A stretch of DNA of 64,000 bases from assembly GCF_014526325.1 (NCBI RefSeq), contig NZ_JACNMJ010000002.1:62001-126000 (forward strand). Reading direction: 5' to 3'. The DNA is from Psychroserpens algicola (lineage in GTDB: Bacteria > Bacteroidota > Bacteroidia > Flavobacteriales > Flavobacteriaceae). Numbering within the stretch: position 1 is the stretch's first letter; every line of letters starts with the position of its first letter. The translations under genes were made by a program, and so were the position numbers. This document shows positions 55,280-63,413 of this stretch, in pieces. Under the pieces are notes generated by a model that saw nothing but the letters and a program-made list of their open reading frames with translations, was not told the DNA's origin and searched no databases.

Positions 55280-56053
55280 ATGCACAATCGAAATTTAATT
55301 TATGATGGCACTTTTGATGGATTTTTAAGCACAGTCTTTTATGTGTTTGAACAACAATTAGATGCTGTAACAATTCAAAGTGAGTCGGGTGTGCAACATA
55401 TTATGTTTTCTGAAAATGAAACCATTGTCACAGATGAATTAAAAGCCAATCGCGTTTGGAAAGGGTTAAACAACAAAATGTCTAAATCTGGTCATTATCA
55501 ATTGTATTATGCATTTTTAAGTGAACAGGCTGGTGTTGAAAATCTATTACTGGATTATATACGATATGTTTTCTCAACAGATTTAAAAGTTGACAAAGAC
55601 TTTTCTCACCCTTCCGTTTTGAAAATAGTACAAATTGCCAAAATGGTTGGCCGTGAAAAGCATCGAATGGAAGCGTTTGTGAGATTCAGACTAACAAAGG
55701 ATGCTATTTATTTTGCAAGTATTGAACCCGATTTTAATGTATTGCCTCTAATTTCAAAGCATTTTAAACGCCGTTATGCTGACCAAAAATGGTTGATTTA
55801 TGATATCAAACGTCAGTATGGACTCTTTTATGACTTACAGAAGGTAGATATTATTGCTATGGAATTTCCTTCAAATTTTGATTTTACTAAAACCAATACA
55901 GACTACTTTGATCAACAGGAATTTGAATTTCAGAAGTTATGGCAAGATTATTTTAAAAGCACCAATATTGAATCTCGAAAAAACATGAAACTCCATATAC
56001 GACACGTGCCAAAACGTTACTGGAAATATTTAAGCGAAAAACAGCCTTATTAA
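55280..56053 (+). CDS. TIGR03915/DUF4130 family putative DNA repair protein
   Basis: 257 residues. YDGTFDGFLSTVFYVFE at the start, KIVQIAKMVGREKHRMEAFV in the middle and RRYADQKWLIYDIKRQYGLF later match the DUF4130 family, found next to radical SAM repair proteins. It starts one base after the partner's stop, so the pair is cotranscribed and probably acts together. Confidence 0.92.
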   Translation: MHNRNLIYDGTFDGFLSTVFYVFEQQLDAVTIQSESGVQHIMFSENETIVTDELKANRVWKGLNNKMSKSGHYQLYYAFLSEQAGVENLLLDYIRYVFSTDLKVDKDFSHPSVLKIVQIAKMVGREKHRMEAFVRFRLTKDAIYFASIEPDFNVLPLISKHFKRRYADQKWLIYDIKRQYGLFYDLQKVDIIAMEFPSNFDFTKTNTDYFDQQEFEFQKLWQDYFKSTNIESRKNMKLHIRHVPKRYWKYLSEKQPY

Positions 56054-57766
56054 TTAACTTCCTAATTGATTCACATAAGCTTCTGCCCAGTCCTTAATTC
56101 TCGGTCCGAAACATTCCAAAATAGCATCAACACCAATTACACTGCCTTTTGATAATCGACCTAAAACTGCTATAGGGATGTCTTCGTTATTTTCTTCAGT
56201 TATAACATAGGCGTTTGGTTTTGTGTCTATACCTAACTTTGAGTGTATGGGCTCAATTAAATCATTATGAATAAGATTAGTAATTATGGGAGCTGTGACT
56301 TCCAAAAGTTTAGGCGCATCTAAAACACTGTTAATCATGATGTCAATTTGTATGGTTTGTTGTTGCGCATTTTCTAATTGCCATCCCTTATCATTAAGTT
56401 CGATATCTGGATCATTAACATAATCCAAACTAAGAATATTGGCATCTACCAACGCCAGAATTTGTTGCATACTCTCTACTGGTGGTCCGTAAGAAAACCG
56501 TTTACTTTCCTCGTCAAGCGCAATACCTTTTTCAATGATAGCTTCGTCTAATTGGGCATGAGAAAATGATTTGTATAGGGTTGGCTGACAATGTCTCCAG
56601 ACTTGACCAATGCAGTAATCAAGGCTTATCGACTCCAGTCCTAATGCCATTTGAATATACGATTTAATAGTATTGTATGTTGAACTGTTATCTTGAAAAA
56701 GGTGATGTTTTGTTTCTGAATCATCCAACCATTCTAGAATCAAAGTTTCAATTTGTTTTTGATTCAAATCATGATTCATCGCTTCAGACTTAAGTTCAAC
56801 AAAAACCCTAGCGGCTATTTTAGAAATAGGTATGGTTAAAAAATCAAGGGAACTCACCTTAATTTGAGTTCGTGATACTGCTTCTAGTTCCGTTTTAAAA
56901 TAATTCAGTTCTTCATCAGTGGGTTTGAACCAATCATCTATATGCTTGTTTAAGGGCTTAGGAGCCATTGGTAAGCCGTCTAACGAAAATGGAATTAATT
57001 TGAGGTGCTGTGCTGCGTTACTTATATATTGTGTTTTAAAAGTTGAAGGGTCTACAACTCTAAATGTTCCAAATGAGTTGGTAACCAAATCACGCATCAC
57101 ATCTATCATAGCCAAACCAAAACCTCGTATCCCAATATTTAAATGCTTTTGATTTTTAATACTTTCAAATTGTGATAATGGATAGCAGTCTTCAAAAGTG
57201 TTTATGTTTTGATGAGCTTTTGCATGCGCTTTCCATTCTTTAATTTGCTTTGATAATTCAGTTGGTTGGTGACCAATTGTAATTAAAGCGTCATCACAAA
57301 TGTAGCTGTTGTCTTTTGTAAGTACTTGAAGTTGCTGTTGCTTAAACTCAATACGTTCAACTTTAGAATTTATAAGTTGAAAGCTATCATGCTCTAGTGA
57401 TTTGGTAAGAGATTCATAACGTTCATGTAAGTAGCGTCCCAATTGTTTTCTCGGAGGAAAAGTATCTGGAGCTTTATCACTCTGCGCGAAGTTTATCCAT
57501 TCGTGATATGAAGGAAATCCTTCAATTAAACGGTCTCGATAGTGTATTTCTTGTCGACCTTCTAAGTTTTTTAAAGCTCTTTCACTAATGTTTGTCCAAT
57601 TTGCATCAGATTGATTAGTATACCAAACTTGTCCGGCACCAGGTTCATGGCAAGGCTCAAAAGCTAATATTTGAATGTGCTTATTAGCTCTGGAAAGATT
57701 AATTAACAGGTTTTCTAAAGCATGCAATCCGCGAGGACCAATTCCAATTATAGCTAAGGTTGTCAT
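56054..57766 (-). CDS. FAD/NAD(P)-binding protein, oxidoreductase-like
   Basis: 570 residues. N-terminal dinucleotide-binding GIGPRGLHALENLL, then EPCHEPGAGQVWY; a second nucleotide region TIGHQPTE near 170. It fits the PF13454-type FAD-NAD(P)-binding family, common as a stand-alone flavoprotein with unknown substrate. It converges on the TIGR03915 gene with no gap between stops. Confidence 0.85.
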   Translation of the reverse strand: MTTLAIIGIGPRGLHALENLLINLSRANKHIQILAFEPCHEPGAGQVWYTNQSDANWTNISERALKNLEGRQEIHYRDRLIEGFPSYHEWINFAQSDKAPDTFPPRKQLGRYLHERYESLTKSLEHDSFQLINSKVERIEFKQQQLQVLTKDNSYICDDALITIGHQPTELSKQIKEWKAHAKAHQNINTFEDCYPLSQFESIKNQKHLNIGIRGFGLAMIDVMRDLVTNSFGTFRVVDPSTFKTQYISNAAQHLKLIPFSLDGLPMAPKPLNKHIDDWFKPTDEELNYFKTELEAVSRTQIKVSSLDFLTIPISKIAARVFVELKSEAMNHDLNQKQIETLILEWLDDSETKHHLFQDNSSTYNTIKSYIQMALGLESISLDYCIGQVWRHCQPTLYKSFSHAQLDEAIIEKGIALDEESKRFSYGPPVESMQQILALVDANILSLDYVNDPDIELNDKGWQLENAQQQTIQIDIMINSVLDAPKLLEVTAPIITNLIHNDLIEPIHSKLGIDTKPNAYVITEENNEDIPIAVLGRLSKGSVIGVDAILECFGPRIKDWAEAYVNQLGS

Positions 57767-57787
57767 AGTAGAAGTTTAGTTTATAAA

Positions 57788-57795
57788 CAAATCTA
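57788..57795 (-). promoter_or_regulatory. Probable -7 promoter box of the FAD-protein gene
   Basis: The minus strand reads TAGATTTG, matching TAnnTTTG, 22 bases before the ATG. A weak TTTA lies 16 bases further upstream. Confidence 0.35.
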
Positions 57796-57861
57796 ATACT
57801 TATCATGCATGTAAATTAACTGTAATGCTAGATTTAAGCGTGTTTATAACAATTTAAAGTT

Positions 57862-58674
57862 TTACCACCACACCAAAAAGCCTTTAGATACTGTACCGTT
57901 TTCAGTTTTTATCCAAAATAAAGGGGATTGTTGTTGTTCTAAAAATGTATGCGAATCCAGAATAAAATTAGCATAATTCAACCAGTCAACATCAGTTTGC
58001 GGTTCTAAAAACCAATCCAATTTATTTGGTATATAGAATTCGCAAACTTTAAAATGTTCTAGTTGCTTGGTATGTATATAAAAGCCACAAACACAATCTT
58101 GATTGAGCTGTTCAAAATGAATCTCTTGCTGATAAGGCACAAACAGTTGTGCTTTAAATAAGACCCGTTGTTTAAAACTATAATTGTCCAAACCTAAATG
58201 TTTTAGCGTTGATTTACAATCACTAGAATAGAGTAGAGGCAACTGTTTTTTTGTGAGTTTGGTGAGTTTTTCTTTGAGACTGTCTTTTCGGTTGGGACCA
58301 ATCCATTTATCTGTTTCTAAAGTCCCTAAACTTTCATCATATACGTAAAACTTATAGATAATTTCAAGATGAATTGGTTGGTTATCAATAAGTAGCAAGG
58401 CATCCAATTCACCTTTAGTATGCTTTTCTTTTTGGATTTGAATATTCTCGGCTAGTATTTCTAAGGCTTCACATGACTCCATATAATTAAATGCAAATTG
58501 TTCAGCTAATTGACCAAGTCGGAGTCGTCGCTTCAGTTTCCGAAGAAAAACTAAAGATGTTTCATTGGGCAATTGGAGTTGTTTGAGACCACATACAACA
58601 CTATTTTTCCAAAGCAAATGCGTATTGCAGCAGGCTTGATATAGCTGTTGGATATGTTTTGAATCGATTTCCAT
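57862..58674 (-). CDS. DUF1853 family protein
   Basis: 270 residues, cytosolic. RLGQLAEQFAFNYMESC near 93, ELDALLLIDNQPIHLEIIYKFYVYD near 125 (an acidic-rich E-x-K nuclease-like strand), and WIGPNRKDSLKEKLTKL with KQLPLL near 155 are DUF1853 features. The D...E.K arrangement resembles PD-(D/E)xK nucleases; function is not established. Confidence 0.75.
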   Translation of the reverse strand: MEIDSKHIQQLYQACCNTHLLWKNSVVCGLKQLQLPNETSLVFLRKLKRRLRLGQLAEQFAFNYMESCEALEILAENIQIQKEKHTKGELDALLLIDNQPIHLEIIYKFYVYDESLGTLETDKWIGPNRKDSLKEKLTKLTKKQLPLLYSSDCKSTLKHLGLDNYSFKQRVLFKAQLFVPYQQEIHFEQLNQDCVCGFYIHTKQLEHFKVCEFYIPNKLDWFLEPQTDVDWLNYANFILDSHTFLEQQQSPLFWIKTENGTVSKGFLVWW

Positions 58675-58700
58675 TTCAGTTCGAAATTACGAATATTAAT

Positions 58701-58731
58701 TCTGAAAGCTAGCAGAATAACAATACCTTTG
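58701..58731 (+). promoter_or_regulatory. Promoter of the DEAD-box helicase gene
   Basis: TACCTTTG at 58724-58731 matches TAnnTTTG, and TCTG at 58701-58704 is a near -33 box exactly 19 bases upstream. Transcription would start 10-15 bases before the ATG. Confidence 0.5.
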
Positions 58732-58750
58732 CAGACAATTATTATTGATT

Positions 58751-59872
58751 ATGGACAAGACATTTTTCGACTTAGGCGTTTCAAAACCTTTGATTAAAGG
58801 ATTGAAAGAACTCAACATAAAACAACCCACTCAAATTCAGGAAGAAGCCATACCTGTGTTGCTTAAAAATGAAAACGACTTTATTGGCTTAGCACAAACA
58901 GGTACTGGTAAAACAGCAGCTTACGGATTGCCAATTCTTCAGAATATCAACCCCAAAAAAGACCATGTTCAAGCTTTGATTTTAGCACCAACACGAGAAT
59001 TGGTGCAACAAATTCAGAAACAGCTATTCAAATTCACCAAATATTGTGATGCTAAAATTTTTGCTGAAGGCGTGTATGGTGGAGAAAAAATGGACATTCA
59101 ATTAAAACGCTTGCAACGTACAACTCATATAATTGTAGCAACTCCAGGGCGATTATTGGATTTTATAGAACGAGGCGAGGTTAACATTAAACACATCGAC
59201 ACATTGGTTTTAGACGAAGCTGATGAGATGCTGAGTATGGGATTTAAGCAGGATTTGAATAAAATTCTCAAATACACAACAGGAACGAGACATACCTGGT
59301 TGTTTTCGGCGACGATGCCTGAAGAGATTCAGAAAATTATCAAAACCTATATGGCTGCTGATGCCATGCGTGTAGAAATTGACAGAAACAGTATTGTGAA
59401 TGCTAATATTTCGCATCATTATATCGTCACTTCAATTAAAGAAAAAGTCAATATCATTACGCGTTTACTAGATAAATATGATGATGACAGAGGTATTATT
59501 TTTTGTAGAACTAAAGCAGGAACCAATCAGCTAACTGAAAAATTAAAAGCAGAAGGCTTTTCAGTCGATGCTTTGCAAGGCGATATGCAGCAAAAAGAGC
59601 GTGATAAGGTAATGCGAGCGTTTAAAAACCAGTCTTTACAATTTTTAGTGTCTACCGATGTTTCGGCTAGAGGTATTGATGTCAACAATCTGGCGTTTGT
59701 GATTCATCATCAGTTACCAGATCAGCTGGACTACTATACCCATAGAAGTGGCCGAACAGCCAGAGCAGGTAAAACAGGTGAGTCTATTGCACTTATTATT
59801 TCTGGTGAAGAGCAGGAAATTCAAAACATCCAAAAGGACCTGGGAATTAAGTTTAAACAAATGACACTTTAA
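58751..59872 (+). CDS. DEAD-box RNA helicase, short form
   Basis: 373 residues from the ATG at 58751. All core motifs: Q-motif KQPTQIQEEAIP, AQTGTGKTAA (I), PTRELV (Ia), TPGRLLDF (Ib), LDEADEM (II), FSATMP (III), IIFCRTKAGT (IV), ARGIDV (V) and HRSGRTARAG (VI). It ends soon after motif VI without an RNA-binding extension, unlike CsdA/DbpA, so its target cannot be assigned. Confidence 0.94.
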   Translation: MDKTFFDLGVSKPLIKGLKELNIKQPTQIQEEAIPVLLKNENDFIGLAQTGTGKTAAYGLPILQNINPKKDHVQALILAPTRELVQQIQKQLFKFTKYCDAKIFAEGVYGGEKMDIQLKRLQRTTHIIVATPGRLLDFIERGEVNIKHIDTLVLDEADEMLSMGFKQDLNKILKYTTGTRHTWLFSATMPEEIQKIIKTYMAADAMRVEIDRNSIVNANISHHYIVTSIKEKVNIITRLLDKYDDDRGIIFCRTKAGTNQLTEKLKAEGFSVDALQGDMQQKERDKVMRAFKNQSLQFLVSTDVSARGIDVNNLAFVIHHQLPDQLDYYTHRSGRTARAGKTGESIALIISGEEQEIQNIQKDLGIKFKQMTL

Positions 59873-59950
59873 TAATTTTTAAAACTTATCGGCAAATTGC
59901 GTGTTTACTAAATAAATTAGTCTACTTTCGCAGCCACTTAAATATGTAGC

Positions 59951-60052
59951 AATACGCATTTAAGTATTACACAAATAGAACTCCTTAGTATGGTCACTAA
60001 GGAGTTCGTCTTTTTACAAAGGTTTTTTCTCCAAACGCTTTTAAATGCGTTA
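59951..60052 (+). ncRNA. Candidate structured RNA or regulatory leader
   Basis: Three hairpins in the 263-base gap after the DEAD-box gene: AATAC/GTATT (59951-59968), a 12-pair stem GAACTCCTTAGT/ACTAAGGAGTTC around 6 bases (59978-60007) followed by T-rich sequence, and AACGC/GCGTT (60034-60051). ACGCATTTAA at 59954 and TTAAATGCGT at 60041 are perfect complements and could pair instead. TACTTTCG at 59922 is promoter-like. Confidence 0.35.
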
Positions 60053-60135
60053 ATAGTTTCATCATTTAAGCGAATCTCTGAGCGTATTTTTTAGCAACTT
60101 AGCTTATAAATTAATAGTAACTAAAAATCAATATT

Positions 60136-60759
60136 ATGAAAATAGGAGTTATAGGAAGTGGAAACATTGGAGGAAATTTAGGAAAACATTGGGCTAAAGC
60201 CGGACATGAGGTATTGTTTAGCAGTAGACATCCTGAAGAGTTGAACGATTTAGTTCGGTCGTCAGAAGGTAAGGCTAAAGCTATGAGTATTGAAAAAGCC
60301 TTTGAAGCTAATGCTGACGTGTATTTACTAGCTACACCATTTAAAGCCATTGATAGACTATCAGAATTATATGCAGGTGAATACGGAAACAAAGTTATCA
60401 TTGATGCTACAAACCCGTATCCGCAACGCGATGGTGACATGGCAAAAGAGGTAAGAGATAGTAATCGAAATGCTTCAGAATATACAGCAATGAAGTTTAA
60501 TACGGCTAAGACAGCCAAAGCATTTAATACGATTAAAGCTGAAGATTTAAAAAACAGAGCCTGGGATTCATCTCAAAAACTGGCTATTCCTTTTGCTGCA
60601 CAAGATGCCGATAGTAGAGCAGCTACGCAACAATTAATTGAAGATATCGGATTTGATGCAGTATATGTTGGTGATTTAACACAAACATCAATTATGGATC
60701 CAGACCAGAAATTATACGGACAATCGGTTTCTAAACAAGAATTACAAGATATGATATAA
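60136..60759 (+). CDS. NADPH-dependent F420 reductase-like oxidoreductase
   Basis: 207 residues. Rossmann motif GSGNIGGNLGKHWAKAGH at 7-24, then SSRHPEEL and DATNPYPQRDG. This is the NAD(P)-binding F420 reductase-like family, which in Bacteroidota cannot use F420 and has unknown substrates. It closes with the bidirectional terminator at 60777. Confidence 0.87.
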   Translation: MKIGVIGSGNIGGNLGKHWAKAGHEVLFSSRHPEELNDLVRSSEGKAKAMSIEKAFEANADVYLLATPFKAIDRLSELYAGEYGNKVIIDATNPYPQRDGDMAKEVRDSNRNASEYTAMKFNTAKTAKAFNTIKAEDLKNRAWDSSQKLAIPFAAQDADSRAATQQLIEDIGFDAVYVGDLTQTSIMDPDQKLYGQSVSKQELQDMI

Positions 60760-60776
60760 TGTATCAATTACGTCAT

Positions 60777-60809
60777 AAAAAAAGACTACCAATTAGTAGT
60801 CTTTTTTTT
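60777..60809. terminator. Bidirectional Rho-independent terminator
   Basis: A-tract, then AGACTAC paired with GTAGTCT around CAATTA, then a T-tract. It separates the convergent reductase and hydrophilic-protein genes. Confidence 0.9.
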
Positions 60810-60823
60810 GTTTAAACCCCTAA

Positions 60824-61117
60824 TTATTTAAGGTGTTCAGTAGTTTGCTCTAAATTTTCATTTGATTCACTTCCCTGACTATATAACTGATTTTCCTCAT
60901 CTTTTAATTTTTTAGGAGTACTGTCCTTTGGAAGTTTTCGACCCGGAACATCTAAATCCTTACCAGTGAAATCAACAGGCTTATTTCTGTTTTTGAGTAG
61001 ATCATCATCACTCGTTTCTGTTTTTAGATGCCCTTGTTTGTCACCCAAATGTTTTAAATCCTCTTTGGTGATTTCAGGATTGTAATCTAAATCTTTTGTG
61101 TCTTTATTGGTTTTCAT
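60824..61117 (-). CDS. Small hydrophilic, probably disordered protein
   Basis: 97 residues, almost no hydrophobic residues, rich in Lys, Asp, Glu and Asn. The short motif PVDFTGKDLDVPGRKLP is, to my recollection, shared by many Bacteroidota stress-associated small proteins. No fold or catalytic motif. Neighbours YqaE and PepSY-like suit a stress role, which is inferred. Confidence 0.7.
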   Translation of the reverse strand: MKTNKDTKDLDYNPEITKEDLKHLGDKQGHLKTETSDDDLLKNRNKPVDFTGKDLDVPGRKLPKDSTPKKLKDEENQLYSQGSESNENLEQTTEHLK

Positions 61118-61127
61118 GATTTTAGTA

Positions 61128-61280
61128 TTATTTGTTAACGATTAAAGCGTGAATCACACCTGGAACCCATCCAAGTATGGTTAATAAAATATTGATAAGC
61201 AGTTCTTTTCCAACACCGTGTTGCATAAATACAGCAACGGGTGGGAGTAGTACGCTTATAATGATTGTAAGTATTGACAT
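61128..61280 (-). CDS. YqaE/Pmp3 family membrane protein
   Basis: 50 residues, two hydrophobic hairpin helices: N-terminal ILTIIISVLLPPVAVFMQHG, then INILLTILGWVPGVIHALIV. The PP.AVF...G and LGW.PG.IHA pattern is the Pmp3/YqaE (UPF0057) signature; these small proteins respond to salt and membrane stress. It lies 10 bases upstream of the hydrophilic-protein gene start, and is short enough to be missed by length-limited gene finding. Confidence 0.9.
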   Translation of the reverse strand: MSILTIIISVLLPPVAVFMQHGVGKELLINILLTILGWVPGVIHALIVNK

Positions 61281-61486
61281 AATAATATAGTTTTAATGAT
61301 TATTTAATAGTTGTAAAGTAGTATAATCACCAGACTTAATATATCCGATATGATGAAATCATTGACTCTAATGCGGCTTAGTGATACCGCTCTTAATTAT
61401 AGTTAATGAGATAATACTGTAGGATGTAAATATTTAATTTTACTGAAATTATAGAATTATTCACATTAAACATAACTACAAAAATT

Positions 61487-61915
61487 ATGAAAAAGCATAT
61501 CTTATTTACACTACTGATAACATTTTTTTTAGCATGTCAAAACAGCTCAAATGCTCAGGCTCCAGATGCGGTTAAGAAAACATTTCAAAAGATGTATCCT
61601 GGTGAAAATGATCCAGACTGGCATAAAGATTCCAATGGAAATTATGAATCTAACTTCAAAATAGATGGCATAAAATACAGAGCCGATTATGCGCCTAACG
61701 GACAATGGATTGAAACCGAAAGTAGTATCGATGTTAAAGATTTACCTAAGGCCATTAGAGATGTCATTAAATCGGACTATGATAGTGATGATATTACTGA
61801 AGTTGAAAAAGTTGAACACCACTCTAAAGGTTTGTTTTACGATGTGGAATTTAAGCAAAAAGGAAAAAATAAGGATATTGAGTTTAGAGCAAATGGTGAA
61901 ATAATAAATCAATAA
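61487..61915 (+). CDS. PepSY-like domain protein, exported
   Basis: 142 residues. Signal peptide LLITFFLACQNSSNAQ with a possible lipobox Cys (residue 17), then a repeat of the PepSY-like fold: VKKTFQKMYPGENDPDWHKD, NYESNFKIDGIKYRADYAPN, GLFYDVEFKQKGKNKDIEFR. The family is periplasmic and mostly uncharacterised in Bacteroidota. Confidence 0.88.
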   Translation: MKKHILFTLLITFFLACQNSSNAQAPDAVKKTFQKMYPGENDPDWHKDSNGNYESNFKIDGIKYRADYAPNGQWIETESSIDVKDLPKAIRDVIKSDYDSDDITEVEKVEHHSKGLFYDVEFKQKGKNKDIEFRANGEIINQ

Positions 61916-61988
61916 CCTTATATAAAATGTTAAATGCCAATGATTTGAACTTATGGATTTGTATCTTTAGTAAGCTAAAAAGCATATT

Positions 61989-62537
61989 ATGAAAACAAGA
62001 ATTATCATATTGTCATTTGTGAGTTTATTTGTAATGGCTTGTAGTGCTTCAAAAACAAATGCAACTCCAGAACAAATAGCTGCTTTAGATCAATTAGTAG
62101 CCAATCAGACATTTAAAATTGAATCTCACTGGGCAATGCCACAAGTGAACAGAAGTATATCTGCTTTACAAAATTCTGGAATTATTGCGCCAGGAAGTAA
62201 CGCCAACCGCATTAGTCTAACAGGTATTGCAAACGAACTTAAGCTCGATGGTGAAACCATAACATCTCGACTTCCATATTATGGAGAAGTACAAATGCCA
62301 TCGGGTTATAACGAATCTGATGATAATAATATTTCGTTTGATGGAACGATTAAAAACTACAAAGCTGAAAAAAATGATAACAGCAGTTATACCATTTCAT
62401 TTGATGCAAAAAGTAATAATGAGGGTTATAACGTTACCATTATTTTATATCCTTCGCTTAAGAGTGATATGATTCTAAAAGGAGCGAAGCGTTTTCCAAT
62501 TCGATATACTGGACAAATTACTCCAATTTCAGAATAA
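61989..62537 (+). CDS. DUF4251 domain lipoprotein
   Basis: 182 residues. Lipoprotein signal FVSLFVMACSASKT (Cys at 18). The core FKIESHWAMPQVNRS, then SRLPYYGEVQMPSGYNESDD and NISFDGTIKNY match DUF4251, a beta-rich domain of unknown function. It ends 10 bases before the convergent TMEM175-like gene. Confidence 0.88.
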   Translation: MKTRIIILSFVSLFVMACSASKTNATPEQIAALDQLVANQTFKIESHWAMPQVNRSISALQNSGIIAPGSNANRISLTGIANELKLDGETITSRLPYYGEVQMPSGYNESDDNNISFDGTIKNYKAEKNDNSSYTISFDAKSNNEGYNVTIILYPSLKSDMILKGAKRFPIRYTGQITPISE

Positions 62538-62547
62538 CTAAAGCGTA

Positions 62548-63168
62548 TTATTTAAGTCTTGTTGTTTTTTTTTTGTAATTACGGTTAATAAAAAACTGAA
62601 TTACAAATATTAAAATGAATATTAATCTTGCAACCGAAGGCAGTATAAATGCTAAAACACCTGCTAAAATCCAGATGATTAATGCATTAAGAGCTGTATG
62701 TAAATACCACCTTTTGATGTGAGGTGTTAATTCTGGATTAGCAATTTCTTTTTTCATGATATACCTTATCAATAAAAAATTAAAAAGCCCGATAGCTGAA
62801 AGATTAAAACAGTAAAAGACAAATGGCCCGACTAAATTGTAACCAGTCACATAAAACCCTGTAGAGAAGGGCATAAGTACTATAAATAACAATAAAAAAA
62901 TATTAAGCCATAATAGTTTAGCATCTACAGTTGTAACGTATTTCATCGATCTTAGATGTGATACCCAATATAAAGCAGTCACTAAAAAACTAACAACCAA
63001 TCCAATAAAACTCGGAATTCTATTTTGTAATATCACCCAAGTACTATTAGATGAAATGGCTTTAATTGAAGGGATACCTACTTCTAAAACTAACAATGTC
63101 ATAGCGATAGAAAACACAGCATCACTAAAGTTTATAACACGGCTTTTATCGAATGTGAGGTCTTTCAT
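62548..63168 (-). CDS. TMEM175-like (DUF1211) potassium channel family protein
   Basis: 206 residues, six predicted helices. The N-terminal RVINFSDAVFSIAMTLLVLEV is the TMEM175 signature, whose FSD motif lines the channel. Bacterial members form K+-selective channels. A promoter-like box precedes it. Confidence 0.88.
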   Translation of the reverse strand: MKDLTFDKSRVINFSDAVFSIAMTLLVLEVGIPSIKAISSNSTWVILQNRIPSFIGLVVSFLVTALYWVSHLRSMKYVTTVDAKLLWLNIFLLLFIVLMPFSTGFYVTGYNLVGPFVFYCFNLSAIGLFNFLLIRYIMKKEIANPELTPHIKRWYLHTALNALIIWILAGVLAFILPSVARLIFILIFVIQFFINRNYKKKTTRLK

Positions 63169-63184
63169 AGTATTAAGTTATACT

Positions 63185-63192
63185 CAAATATA
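63185..63192 (-). promoter_or_regulatory. Probable -7 promoter box of the TMEM175-like gene
   Basis: The minus strand reads TATATTTG, an exact TAnnTTTG match 16 bases before the ATG at 63168. There is no good -33 element. Confidence 0.4.
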
Positions 63193-63217
63193 GGATATCC
63201 AGTATAATTTTTTGCTA

Positions 63218-63409
63218 CTAATCAATATCTAAATTGTCTTTAAGTTTATCTAATGCTTTTTGAGCATTTTTAAAAATCGTTTTGTTATCGCTGTATGTTA
63301 AAGTGATTTTACTATTGCAATTTTTGCATATAAAATCTTTTCCGTCTAAAACAGTTTTAAAATCAAATTCAATTGTAGTGCTACATTTGGGACATGGGAT
63401 ATTTGGCAT
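63218..63409 (-). CDS. Small zinc-ribbon protein
   Basis: 63 residues. CPKC at 6-9 and CKNC at 33-36 form a likely zinc knuckle pair; the rest is a short basic helix. It starts 4 bases after the stop of the upstream exported-protein gene. Function is unknown. Confidence 0.75.
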   Translation of the reverse strand: MPNIPCPKCSTTIEFDFKTVLDGKDFICKNCNSKITLTYSDNKTIFKNAQKALDKLKDNLDID

Positions 63410-63413
63410 ATAC

